Origin: Eleusine coracana subsp. coracana
Taxonomy: Eukaryota; Streptophyta; Magnoliopsida; Poales; Poaceae
DNA: 64,000 bases
Direction of reading: 5' to 3'
NCBI GenBank assembly: GCA_032690845.1
Contig: CM064417.1
Location: 36,958,432-37,022,431 of the forward strand
Shown here: in pieces, positions 10,194 to 21,878 of the stretch
Numbering within the stretch: position 1 is the first letter of the stretch
How the letters are laid out: each line of letters opens with the position of its first letter
The notes under the pieces: generated by a model
The model's input: only the letters and a program-made list of their open reading frames with translations
Told to the model about the DNA's origin: nothing
Database searches by the model: none
Position numbers and translations under genes: made by a program

Positions 10194-13100
10194 TGTGACA
10201 CCCAGGGTGTCAAGAAAAAGCTAACATAGCCACCATAGGCATGTCCTTTGACCAAATAGGAACCCACCTAAAAAGTTTGAAGTCATTTGAACTCCGTTTG
10301 AATGAAAATTGATCAATTTGAATCACATTTGAACTACAAGTCCAAAGTTTCAACATAACTCATACCCAACAAAAATATATGTTATATCATGAAACAAAGT
10401 AGAATTTTGAGGAATTTATAAGAATTTTATCCCTTAATATAATGGCTCAAATAAATGACCCAAAGGTCAAAAAATGCCAAATTGAGAAAAATATAATTCA
10501 AATTCGAATTTAAGTTGGTGAGCAAACTCATCTTCTATATTGAGTGCAAATTCTGATGAACATACCTATATTTTTGTTTTGCTCACGGAAATCCTAAAAT
10601 TAAAGATATGAAAATAATAAAAAAATCAGTTTGAAAAATCAACGAAATAATTGAACTCACCAAGGGCCCACCAGTCAACCTCACGGTCAGCCTCCATCTT
10701 CCCGGATTGGCCACCGTGGGCGGCAATGCTCCGCGTGGCCGGCGCCGAGCGGGCTCGCCCCCACCTGGTCCAAACTCGGACTCCAAAACCACGACGGAGT
10801 CCCGGTTTCACCCTCCTCTGCGCCGTCTCTCCCCTATTTCGCTCCATCTCTCTCCCTCGCTCTGGTCTCTCTCAGCTCGAGCAGAGCCGCGCGTCATGGC
10901 CGAGCTCTGTCGCCCGACCAAAACATCGCCTCCCCGTCGGAGTCTGACCTACCCATGGACGCGCGTGGAGCTCCTCCATCCACTCGAGCCAACCCCGCCA
11001 CCAACCACCTCTAGTACCGAGCTCAATCAAACTTCTTCTCCGTCGACGGCCGCACCGAGCTCTACTGGTTCCACATGGAAATCCTCCAAGCACAGTGAGC
11101 CTCTCAGTCCGATTCTTCCTTGCACGCAACCGCGCGCACCCTACTATTTCTTCTGAACCACCCCTTTCCTTTCATGTTGGCCGTCGGGTCCGCCATTGCA
11201 GGTTTCTCCCTTCCGCCGCCGAGCTCTGCTCCGACCCCGCCGCCGACAGAATCTTCAAGCCAGCGCCAGCGCTCCAGGACCCGATGCCGACGGAGCCCGT
11301 GACACGTTGAAGCTCGTAGCCCAAGAAGGAGCAACCGCCGTCGACCGCTTTGGATCTCCGCCCCGGTCCAAACCTCCCATGTCTCCATCGTCCATCGCCG
11401 TCGTCTCCTGGTGAGGAAGCCGAGCAACCGTCACCTCTCCCGTGTCCCCCGTCGTGTGCACATCCCCGCGGGGACTGTGCGCATCCAATGGCCGCACCGT
11501 CGCGTTCCGCCACCGTGCGCCGTAGCCGCACGCTGGGCCACACAGGCCGGATCTGCTGTGACTGTGTGGGATCTGCCCCCCCCCCCCCTCGCACTGTGGT
11601 CTGTGGTGTGGCCGTGATCTCATTGGCCTAGTTAAAAAGAAAATAGTTTTCTATGATTTATTAATTCCAGAAATGACTGTTAAATCGTAAATCACATAAC
11701 TAAATTACTATTAGGATTTTTCGAGCAAACTAAAATTCTATGAACTCCTCTAGACGTGTACTACTGTAGAAAAATACTAAACCAAGTTGCATGTTAATAT
11801 TTTCATCAGAACTAAAATAAAAATAGAAACACTAATAAAATCATAAATAAATCTAGGAAGCTAGTGAATTCTTGAAATTTGGTTCCCAACTATATTTATC
11901 TAGGCCTAATCATCCTGCATAATGACAAGTATTAGTTCTCTGTATTTTAGTCATAATTAATTTATTATCTTTTTCCTTGTATTAATTGTTTAAAATTAAT
12001 GGCCCAATGCATGTAATTGAAACTTGACCCAAATATCACTAATGATATATTCTAACTAAAATAAATCACCCATGCTCATTTGATGTTCATATTATGCTAA
12101 TTTAATTATTCATATCTCAAGTGTAATAATTCCATTTAATTTATAGTTAAAACTTAAGACCAAATACATTATACTTGGTTTTAATTAAGACGAGCTCAAT
12201 ACACTAAACTATTATTCCTATCAATACCCCTGCCCCATGAGCCTTACTCGGCCGCATCGATTTCAATCAACACACATTGCACTTTTATACGTCGCTATCG
12301 CGATCCTTTACTGGAGTCCAGGAAGGAAATACACTAAACGCTCTCATCTTATGCCTCTATTATATATGTTATATTTACTGAACTAATTAACACATCTCGT
12401 GCTCATCATACCTATCAGTCTTACTTAGAGTGCCATGAATCTTCTCTCATGCACATCGTCGTATTTGCATCATGGAGATCACGAGCTGAACCACGTGGAT
12501 GCAGGACAGGAGCAGGAGTTAGAAGGACCCGACAGTGTTTCGTCGGACCAGAAGCAGGCTCAAGGCAAGCCCCGGTGCATCCCCCCAGTTTTACATTTTT
12601 GTTTTCATATTAGTTAGGGATGTAGGCTTGTTTGTGCATTAAGTTTATAGGAGTTGTTTGAAAACTTAGTATTACAGTAGGTTCCCTTTACCCGGTATTA
12701 GCCTTAGGACGGTAGTCGCTCTGCTTAATCTAGGACTACTATTCATTGAGTGGTATGGAGACCACTCGTAGACCAGGAACATTATCACTGGGGAATGATA
12801 TCGGCTAAAGGAAAATTTGGATGGGATAACAATGAAAATCAGACGGGCAACTAGGTGAAAAGGGAAGGACAACTTGTCTTCAAGGAGGTAGCCCCATCCA
12901 AGTCACCTAAGGCTACGCCTCGTATCCGGCCCATGGAATCAAGTTTGAACATACTGTTTGCATGCTAGATTTATAGGCCCAGTAAACTGACATAGCTACG
13001 ACTATTGCTTGGTCGGAAGATATCCTACTCCCTTGTTTGTTAGAACTGGGGTTTAGAGGAGGGAGCAATCCACCCACGGATGGCGGTACATGACGCATCG

Positions 13101-13985
13101 CGCTAGGGGGACCCTTCTCGGGAGAGCCAGGCCCGGAAGACCTTGTAGTACCGTAAGCGAAAGGTTGCTCCATGCGGCTTCCATGAAGCGCGTATGGATC
13201 GTGCAAGCAGGTTTCTCCTACAGGATGTAAATCGATTCGAGTCGCTGCTCCGGAACAGTGTTGAAAGCCATTAATATGATGAATGGGTTCAATATTGCTG
13301 TATGGAATTATTACTAATTGTATTGCAACCATGATTGCTACAGTTATAGTTAAACTAAATTTATTACTTTGCATGTCAACTTAACTTGCTGCTAAAACTT
13401 AAAAAATAAGGATCCACTCTTAGGCTGGCTTTTTGTCAACATAAATCCTAACCTTAACCTGTGCATGTCTTGGAGTCGACTGTAGATGGCCATTTTAACG
13501 GGTCAGTCTTGTTGAGTATTAGTTGCTCAGGGCGTAGCTCTATGTGGTTTTCAGATGATCAGGATGGAGACTGTCACTGTAGTGGTAGGTTCCACTGGGA
13601 GGGCCAGCGTCCTGACTGCTAGAATATCGAGCGGGAACGGTGCACCGACACTGAGGAGGAGTAGTCCGTTGATTGCCGGTACGATGTTTGGGCAAAGCAC
13701 CTATCCTTGCCGGATGTTCTTATGTGTATCTCAGTGAGAGGGCGATTGTATCTTACTTATTCCATTGGACCATTTTAATACTGTTGAACGATTTCACTTC
13801 CGTACTTTTAAAACTCTGGTTTGTAACTTAAATTCGGATTTATATAAAACTTTGTACTCCATCTATGTTCTTGTTGCAACTATATTATTCTGTCATGTGT
13901 TGTACTATTGGGCGTCACAGCGCGTGTCGTCACCTGAGAAAGATCTTGGAACAGAATCGTCTTCGTGGTAAGGCGGTTCTGTACA
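10194..13985 (+). repeat. 5' LTR of the 10194-20729 element
   Basis: About 3.79 kb. The LTR has an AT-rich start, a GC-rich section at about 10650-11640, then an AT-rich section and the conserved block near 13060-13250. It carries a segment of roughly 85 bp at about 11580-11665, including an 11-C run, that is absent from the 3' LTR. The antisense frame 12913-13374 belongs to the LTR set discussed under findings. Long + strand frames in the GC-rich part are low complexity and are not called as genes. Confidence 0.9.
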
Positions 13986-16965
13986 GCGTGGTATCAGAGT
14001 TATCTCAAGAATAGTGCAACATTTAAAGATATATTTTCAAAAACCCTGTTACGAATGTGTGAGTACGTGTCTATAAGGATATTATTAGTTATGATTTGGG
14101 TGGCAAAGCTAACTATAGTAGGTTGTTTGTTTAAATACTTGCATCTACGGCATCGTCAACGAAGGTATGTGTCCTGCCCTGTGGATAGTAACATGGGAAG
14201 CTAGCATAAAGGTGTGAACATGAGCTGATTACGGTAAACATCAGTGCCCTGCCCTAGGGCAATAATAAAAGATTATTTTCAGCTCGTTTCTTTTCTATTT
14301 AATGTCTTGTTTCTGAAATAAATCTTCAGCAGGTATGCTAACCACGAATTGAGTAAGAAACGGGTAGTATACGACTAACTTGAGAGATCATCTACCATGG
14401 ACTAAACGTATGGTCCTATTCGTGACTAAATTTTATTTTGTGAGGACGTATATGCCGAAAACATATGCATTCATGTAAAATATTAAAGCATCAAGTCGTT
14501 ATGCAAATCTGAAATTTCATCAAGCCATCACTCACATAAAACTTCATATCTCCTCGCACGTTAAGTCAAACCATGCAACTAAATCGTTATTTGAATCATG
14601 AACAAACCCTCTATACATCCAGTAAGAATTTTTTGCTTTAAAGATTTCTGGGCAATATCATTTTTGGTGCGTCCGAGTCAGCATGTCAAAGTGTCGTCAA
14701 TGTAAAATTCAGATTCCTAACCTATCTTGTAAAATCCATAACTTTTTGCTCAGATCACCTCTTAGGTTATATGAGAACTCCTTGGAAAGCTTACAAAACA
14801 CTCCACAACTTTGGCACCTGGAAGGTAGACCTATGAGCAAATCTTCAGAGTAACCCTGTTCTGTCCAGAAAATCGGTTCAGAAAATCAACCGGTAATGTA
14901 AATTCCATATCTCGAGTTCTAAGCATTGATTGGAGGCGTGCAAATATGCGTTATAAAGATGTTGAAATTCTCCATAATATCGATAATTTGCTTCTAGGGG
15001 TAACCGCACATGACTTTAGATTTCAGACCCATTTTTAGAACAAACTCAGTGCTGTCCATAGCAAATTTTCAGATATTGACCACAACTTAGAAAATTCATA
15101 TCTCTTGAATATTTTATGGGATGTGGGTGTATTAATATTCGTTGGAAAGGTGTTAAAATTGTCTATAAGATTGGTATTCAGTGGTTCCACTGATTCTGCA
15201 CTTACGATGGCCGTTTTTGCGTTTTAGTAGCTGTTGTACCGATACGACAGAACTAAACATGTTTTGAAAATTGTGGACTAGTACACTCTTCAATATTGTA
15301 ACAACCTAGATAGCTACCCATCAACTTTACATTTGTTTTTCTTTGTTAAGCTACACTTTTCTTTTCAAGGAGCACGTTGAACCTCTTTGCAACTATCTTG
15401 TTTTGTGGGCTGTTCTCCTCAATATCACTATAACTTCTCTTGCCGTCAATACCTTGATGATCCCCTACTTTGAACAATGTTTTACCTACAATGTCACTCC
15501 TATGCAATGCTATATTCTTGCTCGGCCAAATAAAAATTTGAAAGCATGAACCTATCCATTAATGTAGCTCTATAATGTGCATAAGTATAGCTGTGTGCAT
15601 TGCAATATTACAATTTTGCATTGCACCCTTTTCCATATGCATCACTAATATGCGCGAAGCATCATGTATGCACCATACCATGTGCATCGTAATGCAATCA
15701 TTCATATGTGCACCATGTAATTATATGCATCATGACATGAACATTTTACATATGCACCATGAATAACTCATCATGTATGCATCAAGACATATGCACCATC
15801 ACCCATCATCCATATGCAACATGTCATTATGCAAGTGCATCATTACATATGCACTATCATCCATGTGCGCATCACACAATCATACCATGCACATGCATTG
15901 GACTATAACATTTGGATGATCATTGGAGTGCATTTGGATACTCATTAATGTTAAAAATAAATGAATAACTAATAATAATGAGCAAGAATATAATCCTTGA
16001 TTATCCTTGTTGCTGAACCAAATTTTGTTGGCTGCTCCACAACCACCGTTTCCATTAAGGAGCAACCAAAAGACCCAATGTCTTGATGGGCTATTTTATC
16101 TGCATGTCCACTTGATTCAGACCTCCCTTAATTGTTGGACGAGGTCAATTCCTTTGTTTCCTTATCTCGCAGAGCACTAAGTCATGATTCCCTTTTTATA
16201 AATTATTGGCCACCAGTAATTTTTGGATTTTTTCCACACCTCTATCTTTATCGGCTTAAGTCATTGAATTATGCTGTCCAAATTTGGGCCCTCCGTCACA
16301 GAGTTTGATCTCGGCCCAAAACTTCTGCTTGTATCATCTGTTGTTATCTTACATTTGTCCATCATGTCAAAAATCCATTTCTTCCACCTCCTTCCAATTA
16401 GGACATTTTGAACAGTAAAGTTGATATAAGAGTACTATGTGGACAAGAGACGCCATCCTCTCGAGTTTGAAGTTGATGATCTGGTATGACTTCGTGTGTC
16501 ATCCACCAAAGGTGTAACACGATCTGGAGCCATAGAAAAATTAGCATGATGATACATTGCCCCGCACCCGATCACTGCCAGACATGGACCCATAAAAAGC
16601 TAACTCCAACTACCAGGCGAGCTTGCTAGTGTACATGACATGTTCCATGTATTCTGACTCAAGAATTGTCTGAAGCCACTCGTGGACATCACCTTTGAAG
16701 ATACTGAGCAGCTGCTATCCGACTTAACCTACGTCGAATGCCCAGTAAAGGTCCTCGATAAAGCGGAACGAGTTACGGTAACAAGATAGGACTAGCCATG
16801 TGAACAACACCACCATAGAGAAAATTCCTATGAACCGACCTGCCGTAACTGATATGTTTCCTAGTTGAGACCATCCCGCTTCGGCTCCCTTTGGTTGTCA
16901 ACATAATGTCGAGAACTTTTTCCCTCTTTTAATCTCAGGACGAGATTTCTTTAAGGGGGGAGGGC
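13986..16965 (+). other. Internal region of the 10194-20729 element
   Basis: No gag, protease or reverse transcriptase can be found. From about 14690 to 15260 three degenerate modules recur at 170-190 bp spacing. Each contains a CATA(A/T)CT(C/T)-like core and a GTTGGAAAG or related motif, and two carry CTGTCCA(G/T). From 15570 to 15890 the DNA is a degenerate ATGCACCAT/ATGCATCAT simple repeat. From about 16435 to 16800 there is a decayed integrase C-terminal and chromodomain segment: its translation keeps HPLEFEVDDLV and PVKVLDKAERVT, matching the region read at 58936-59350 on the - strand, but it is broken by stops. Confidence 0.7.
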
Positions 16966-19900
16966 TATAACGCCTAGGGTGTCAAGAAAAAGCTAATATA
17001 GCCACCATAGGTATGTCCTTTGACCAAACAGGAACCCACCCAAAAAGTTTGAAGTCATTTGAACTCCATTTGAATGAAAATTGATCAATTTGAATCATAT
17101 TTGAACTACAAGTCCAAAGTTTCAACATAACTCATACCCAACAAAAATATATGTCATATCATGGAACAAATTAGAATTTTGAGTAATTTATAAGAATTTT
17201 ATCCCTTAATGTAATGGCTCAAATAAATGCCCTAAAGGTCAAAAACATGCCAAATTGAGAAAAATATAATTCAAATTTGAATTTAAGTTGGTGAGCAAAC
17301 TCATCTTCTATATTGCGTGCAAATCGTGATAAACACACCTACATTTTTGTTTTGCTCACGGGAATCCTAAAATTAAAGATATGAAAATAATAAGAAAAAT
17401 CAGTTTGAAAAATTAACAAAATAATTGAACTCACCTAGGGCCTACCTGTCAACCTCACGTCCGGCCTCCATCTTCTCCGATTGGCCACCGGGGGCACTGC
17501 TCCGCGTGGCCAGCGCCGAGCGGGCTCGCCCCCACCTGGTCTGAACCCAGACTCCAAAACCATGGCGTAGTTCTGGTTTCACCCTCCTCTACGCCATCTC
17601 TTTCCTATTTCGCTCCATCTCTCTCTCCCTCGCTCTGCTCTCCCTCAGCTCGCGCAGAGCCGCGCGCCATGGCCGAGCTCTGTCGCCCGACCAAAACATC
17701 GCCTCCCCACCGGAGTCCGACCTACCCATGGACGCGCGAGGAGCTCCTCCATCCACTTCAGCCAACCCCGCCACCAACCACCTCCATTACCGAGCTCAAT
17801 CGAGCTTCTTCTCCGTCGACGGCCGCACCGAGCTTTGCTGGTTCCACACGGATATCCTCCAAGCAAGGTGAGCCTCTCAGTCCAATTCTTCCTTGCATGC
17901 AACCGCGCGCACCCTACTCTTTCCTCTGAACCACCCCTTTCCTTTCGTGTTGGCCATTGGGTCCGCCATTGCAGGTTTCTTCCATCCGCCGCCGAGCTCA
18001 GCTCCGACCCCGCCGCCGACAGAACCTTGAAGCCAGCGCCAGCACTCCAGGACCCGATGCCGACGGAGCCCGTGACACGTTGAAGCTCATAGCCGAAGAA
18101 GGAGCAACCGCCGTCGACCGCTTTGGATCTCCACCCCGGTCCAAACCTCGCCTGTCTTCATCGTCCGTCGCCGTCGTCTCCTGGGGAGGAAGCCGAGCCA
18201 CCTTCACCTCTCCTGTGTCCCACGTCGTGTGCACATCCCAGCTGGGACTCCGTGCATCCAATGGTCGTGCCACATTTCATTCCGGCGGCCGCGCCACCGC
18301 GTTCCGCCATTGTGCGCCGTAGCCGCACGCTGGGCCACACAGGCCGGATCTGCTGTGACTGTGTGGGATCTGCCATGACTGTTAAATCGTAAATCACATA
18401 ACTAAATGACTATTAGGAGTTTTCGAGCAAACTAAAATTCTATGAACTCCTCTAGATGTGTACTACTGTAGAAACATACTAAAACAAGTTGGATGTTAAT
18501 ATTTTCATCAGAACTAAAATAAAATGGAAACACTAATAAAATCATAAATAAATCTAGGAAGCTAGTGAATTCTTGAAATTTGGTTCCAACTATATTTATC
18601 TAGGCCTAATCATCCTGCATAATGACAAGTACTACTTCTCTGTATTTTAATCATAATTAATTTGTTATTGTTTTCCTTGTATTAATTGTTTAAAATTAAT
18701 GGCCCCATGCATGTAATTGAAACTTGGCCCAAATATCACTACTGATATATTCTAATTAAAATAAATCACCCATGCTCATTTGATGGTCAGAACTATGCTA
18801 ATTTAATTATTCATATCTCAAGTGCAATAATTCCATTTAATTTATAGTTAAAACTTAAGACCAAATACATTATACTTGGTTTTAATTAAGGCGAGCTCAA
18901 TACACTAAACTATTATTCCTATCAATACCCCTGCCCCATGAGCCTTACTCGGCCGCATCGATTTCAATTGACACACATTGCACTTTTATACGTCGCTGTC
19001 GCGATTAATTACTGGAGTCCATGAAGGAAATATACTAAACGCTCTCACCTTATGCCTCTACTATATATGTTATATTTAATGAACTAATCAACACACCCCG
19101 TGCTCATCATACCTGTCAGTCTTACTTAAATGGAGTGCCATGAATCTTCTCTCATGCACATCATCGCATTTGCATCATGTAGATCACGAGCTGAACTACG
19201 TGGAGGCAGGAGAGAAGCAAGAGCCAGAAGGACCCGACAATGTTTCGTCGGACCAGGAGCAGGCTCAAGGCAAGCCCTGGTGCATCCCACCAGTTTTATA
19301 TTTTTGTTTTCACATTAGTTAGGGATGTAGGCTTATTTGTGCATTAAGTTTATAAGAGTTGTTTGAAAACTTAGTATTGCAGTAGGTTCCCTGTACCTGG
19401 CATTAGCCTCAAAACGATAGTCGCTCTACTTAATCTAGGACGACTATTCGTTGAGTGGTATGGAGACCACTCGTAGACCAGGAACATTATCACTGAGGAA
19501 TGATATTGGCTGAAGAAAAGTTTGGATGGGATAACAATGAAAACCGGACGGACAACTAGGTGGAAAGGGAAGGATAGCTTGTCTTCAAGGAGGTAGCCCC
19601 ATCCGAGTCACTTAAAGCTATGCCTCGTGTCCGGACTATGCGATCAAGTTTGAACGTACTGTTTGCATGCTGGAGTTATGGGCCCAGTAAACTGACGTAG
19701 CTACGACTACTACTTGGTCGGAAGATATCCTACTCCCTTATTTGGTGGAACTGGGACTGAGAGGAGGGAGCAATCCACCCACGGATGACGGTACGGGACG
19801 CATCACACTGGGGGGACCCTTGTCGGGGGAGTCAGGCCTGGAAGACCTTGTGGTACCATAAGCGAAAGGTTGCTCCATGCGGCTTTCATGAAGCACGTAT

Positions 19901-20729
19901 GGATCGTGCAAGCTTTCTCCTGCAATATGTAAATCAATTCGACTTGCTGCCCCTCACAGTAACGAGTACCACTTGATCGCTGCTCCGGAACAGAGTTGGA
20001 AGCCATTAATGTGATGAATGGGTTCAATATTTATGTATGGAATTTTTACTAATTATATTGCAACCATGATTATTGTAGTTATAATGCAAACTAAATTTAT
20101 TGCTTTGCATGTCAACTTAACTTGCTGCTAAAACTTGAAAAATAAGGATCCACTCTTAGGTTAGCTTTTTGGCAACATAAATCCTACCCTTAACCTATGC
20201 ATGTCTAGGAGTCGGCTCGGCTGTAGATGGCCATTTTGACGGGTCAGTTTTGCTGAGTATTAGTTGCTCAGGACATAGCTCTATATGGTTTTCAGATGAT
20301 CAGGGTGGAGACTGTCACTGCGATGATAGGTTCCACTGGAGGGCCAGCATCCCGACTGCTGGAATATCAAGTGGGAACGGTGCATCGACACTGAGGAGGA
20401 GTAGTCCATTGATTGCCGGTACGGTGTTTTGGACAAAACACCTGTCCTTGCCGGATGTTCCTATGTGTATCACCGTGAGAGGGCGATTATATCTTACTTA
20501 TTTTGTTGGATCATTTTAATACTGTTGAACGATTTCGCTTTCGCACTTTTTTAAAACCCTGGTTTGTAACTTAAATTCAGATTTATGTAAAACTTTATAC
20601 TCCATCTATGTTCTTGTTGTAACTATATTATTCTATCATGTGTTGTACTATTGGGCGTCACAGCGCGTGTCGTCACCCGAGAAAGATTCTAAAATAGAAT
20701 CGTCTCTGTGATAAGGCAGTTCTGTTACA
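16966..20729 (+). repeat. 3' LTR of the 10194-20729 element
   Basis: About 3.76 kb, collinear with the 5' LTR, ending TTCTGTTACA at 20729 directly before the right GATCG. Compared with the 5' LTR it has many point differences and several indels, so the insertion is not recent. It lacks the C-run segment of the 5' copy but has an extra 20-30 bp near 18270-18300. Confidence 0.9.
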
Positions 20730-20798
20730 GATCGGCACGTGAAGACTGGTAATGGTAGGGGTCCTAGGCTATAAAAGCCAATGTAATGCTCCATTGTA

Positions 20799-21033
20799 CT
20801 CCCTCCGTCCTAAAATTGTTATCGTCATTAACTTTTTTTTGTTAGTTTGACCATTTGTCTTATTTAAAAGATTTTAAAAATTATCATATATTTTTTCATG
20901 TTTAGTTTTGTTACAAGATAAATTTAAAACATAATCAGCAATTTCATATATTTGAAATAATTTTTTGAATAAGACAAATGGTCAAAGTTCATGAAAAAAA
21001 TCACAGACGATAGCAATTTTGAAACGGAAGAAG
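20799..21033. mobile_element. Stowaway-type MITE
   Basis: A 235-bp element with the start CTCCCTCCGTCCTAAAATTG and the inverted end CAATTTTGAAACGGAAGAAG, flanked by TA at 20797-20798 and 21034-21035. The inner TIR continues as an inverted pair around GACCATTTGTCTTATT / AATAAGACAAATGGTC. TA target duplications and the CTCCCTCCGT end are the Stowaway (Tc1/mariner) signature. There is no coding capacity. Confidence 0.9.
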
Positions 21034-21175
21034 TAATCGCTAAGTTCAAAGAAATAACAGAAAGCCCAGCGAAATTGTCGCGGGGTATCTTGAGTGACTG
21101 CTGTTCATCTTCTTCCTTGCATTTGCGAGGGAGTGAGAGGGATTAGCATTCATGGGCAAAGCGAACAATTCCCCC

Positions 21176-21198
21176 TATATATATATATATATATATAT
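21176..21198. repeat. (TA)n microsatellite
   Basis: An uninterrupted TA dinucleotide run of about 23 bases in AT-rich spacer. The surrounding 21034-21250 contains nothing else I recognise. Confidence 0.95.
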
Positions 21199-21254
21199 GG
21201 CTTCGGTCAGTTCAAATTGAAAAATTGAAGCAATAATTCTATTCTATCATATTA

Positions 21255-21877
21255 AGGCCTGTTCACCTGCGGTTTGATTAAAACAGAGCAAGGAAATGGG
21301 TCATGCTCGTCAAAGCTATGGATGAACCACAGCACCGCTCGGTGGTTGGTGTGCCCATCGAGGAGCAGAAGCGTCGGCTGTATGAAGAGCGTGGGCAAGG
21401 GAGTGATCAAACGACTGGTGGCCTTGGGAAACCTCGCCAGGATCGGACTCGCGGAGCTTGAGCTTCTCGCACACGTCTGGAGCGTCATTTTGGAGGCCTT
21501 GATCCGGTCGCGCTTGTTGAGCAGAGCCGTGAGCGCCTTCTCGGCCGCGATCGCCGCCCTCGATCACGCGACAAGCGTCGTGCTTCTGCGCCACAGGGGT
21601 GCGCGACGATGCTGCCCGCAGCGCCATCAGCTTGAGCAGGGAGGACTTGCGCTCGCCGTTGGGTCCCAACAGTACGGCCGGCCGTGCGGTACACGCAGCG
21701 TGGCTCCCTCGAACAGCCTCACGCCCGCCGCGGACTACGGACACGGCGAAAGTCCTCCACCACGACGTCTCTGACGTCTTTCGCCGCCATTGTCAGGACG
21801 TGTGCGCCGAGGGTGACGGAGAAGACGTTCAGGTCGACCGTGGGTCTGGCGGCGCGCACAGGCAGGTTGGCTTAGGG
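21255..21877 (-). pseudogene. ABCF (GCN20-type) ATPase fragment
   Basis: Read leftwards from 21877, the - strand gives VDLNVFSVTLGA, then VRDVVVEDF, a degraded Walker A (GPNGERKSSLLKL; the family has GPNGKGKSTLLKL), a helical part with VCEKLKLRESD, and a degraded Walker B region, QPTLLLLDGHTNH in place of the usual LLLLDEPTNHLD, followed by RAVLW. This is the first nucleotide-binding half of a plant ABCF protein; intact members bind ribosomes and act in translation control. Several frame changes are needed to follow it, stops occur, and the ABC signature stretch (SGGW) before Walker B is not recognisable. There is no sign of introns. It may be a retrocopy or a fragment captured by a transposon. 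The TSD of the hAT element adjoins it on the right. Confidence 0.8.
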
Positions 21878-21878
21878 T

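Larger units (their letters stand above)
10194..20729 (+). mobile_element. Ty3-gypsy chromovirus derivative with two LTRs and TSD GATCG
   Basis: Two long direct repeats (10194-13985 and 16966-20729) enclose about 3 kb. The 5-bp target duplication GATCG is present at 10189-10193 and 20730-20734. The 5' LTR starts TGTGACACCC; the 3' LTR start has decayed to TATAACGCCT. Both end TTCTG..ACA. A primer binding site TGGTATCAGAGT (13989-14000) follows the 5' LTR, and a purine tract ending in AGGGGGGAGGGC (to 16965) precedes the 3' LTR. The only coding trace is a decayed integrase C-terminus, so this copy is non-autonomous by deletion. It matches the Tekay/Del lineage by LTR length and by similarity to the element at 54865-64000. 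Confidence 0.92.

Noticed and set aside
10651..11631. Several overlapping frames of 60-150 codons in the GC-rich part of the LTR
   Set aside because: Repeated as frames in the partner LTR only because the DNA is duplicated; Ser/Pro/Arg-rich, not domain-like, no agreement on one frame.
15343..15549. 68-codon hydrophobic frame
   Set aside because: No start context, no homology recognised, lies in the non-coding interior of an LTR element.
15570..15890. CRISPR-like array
   Set aside because: Irregular simple-sequence repeat without constant spacers, in a plant genome.
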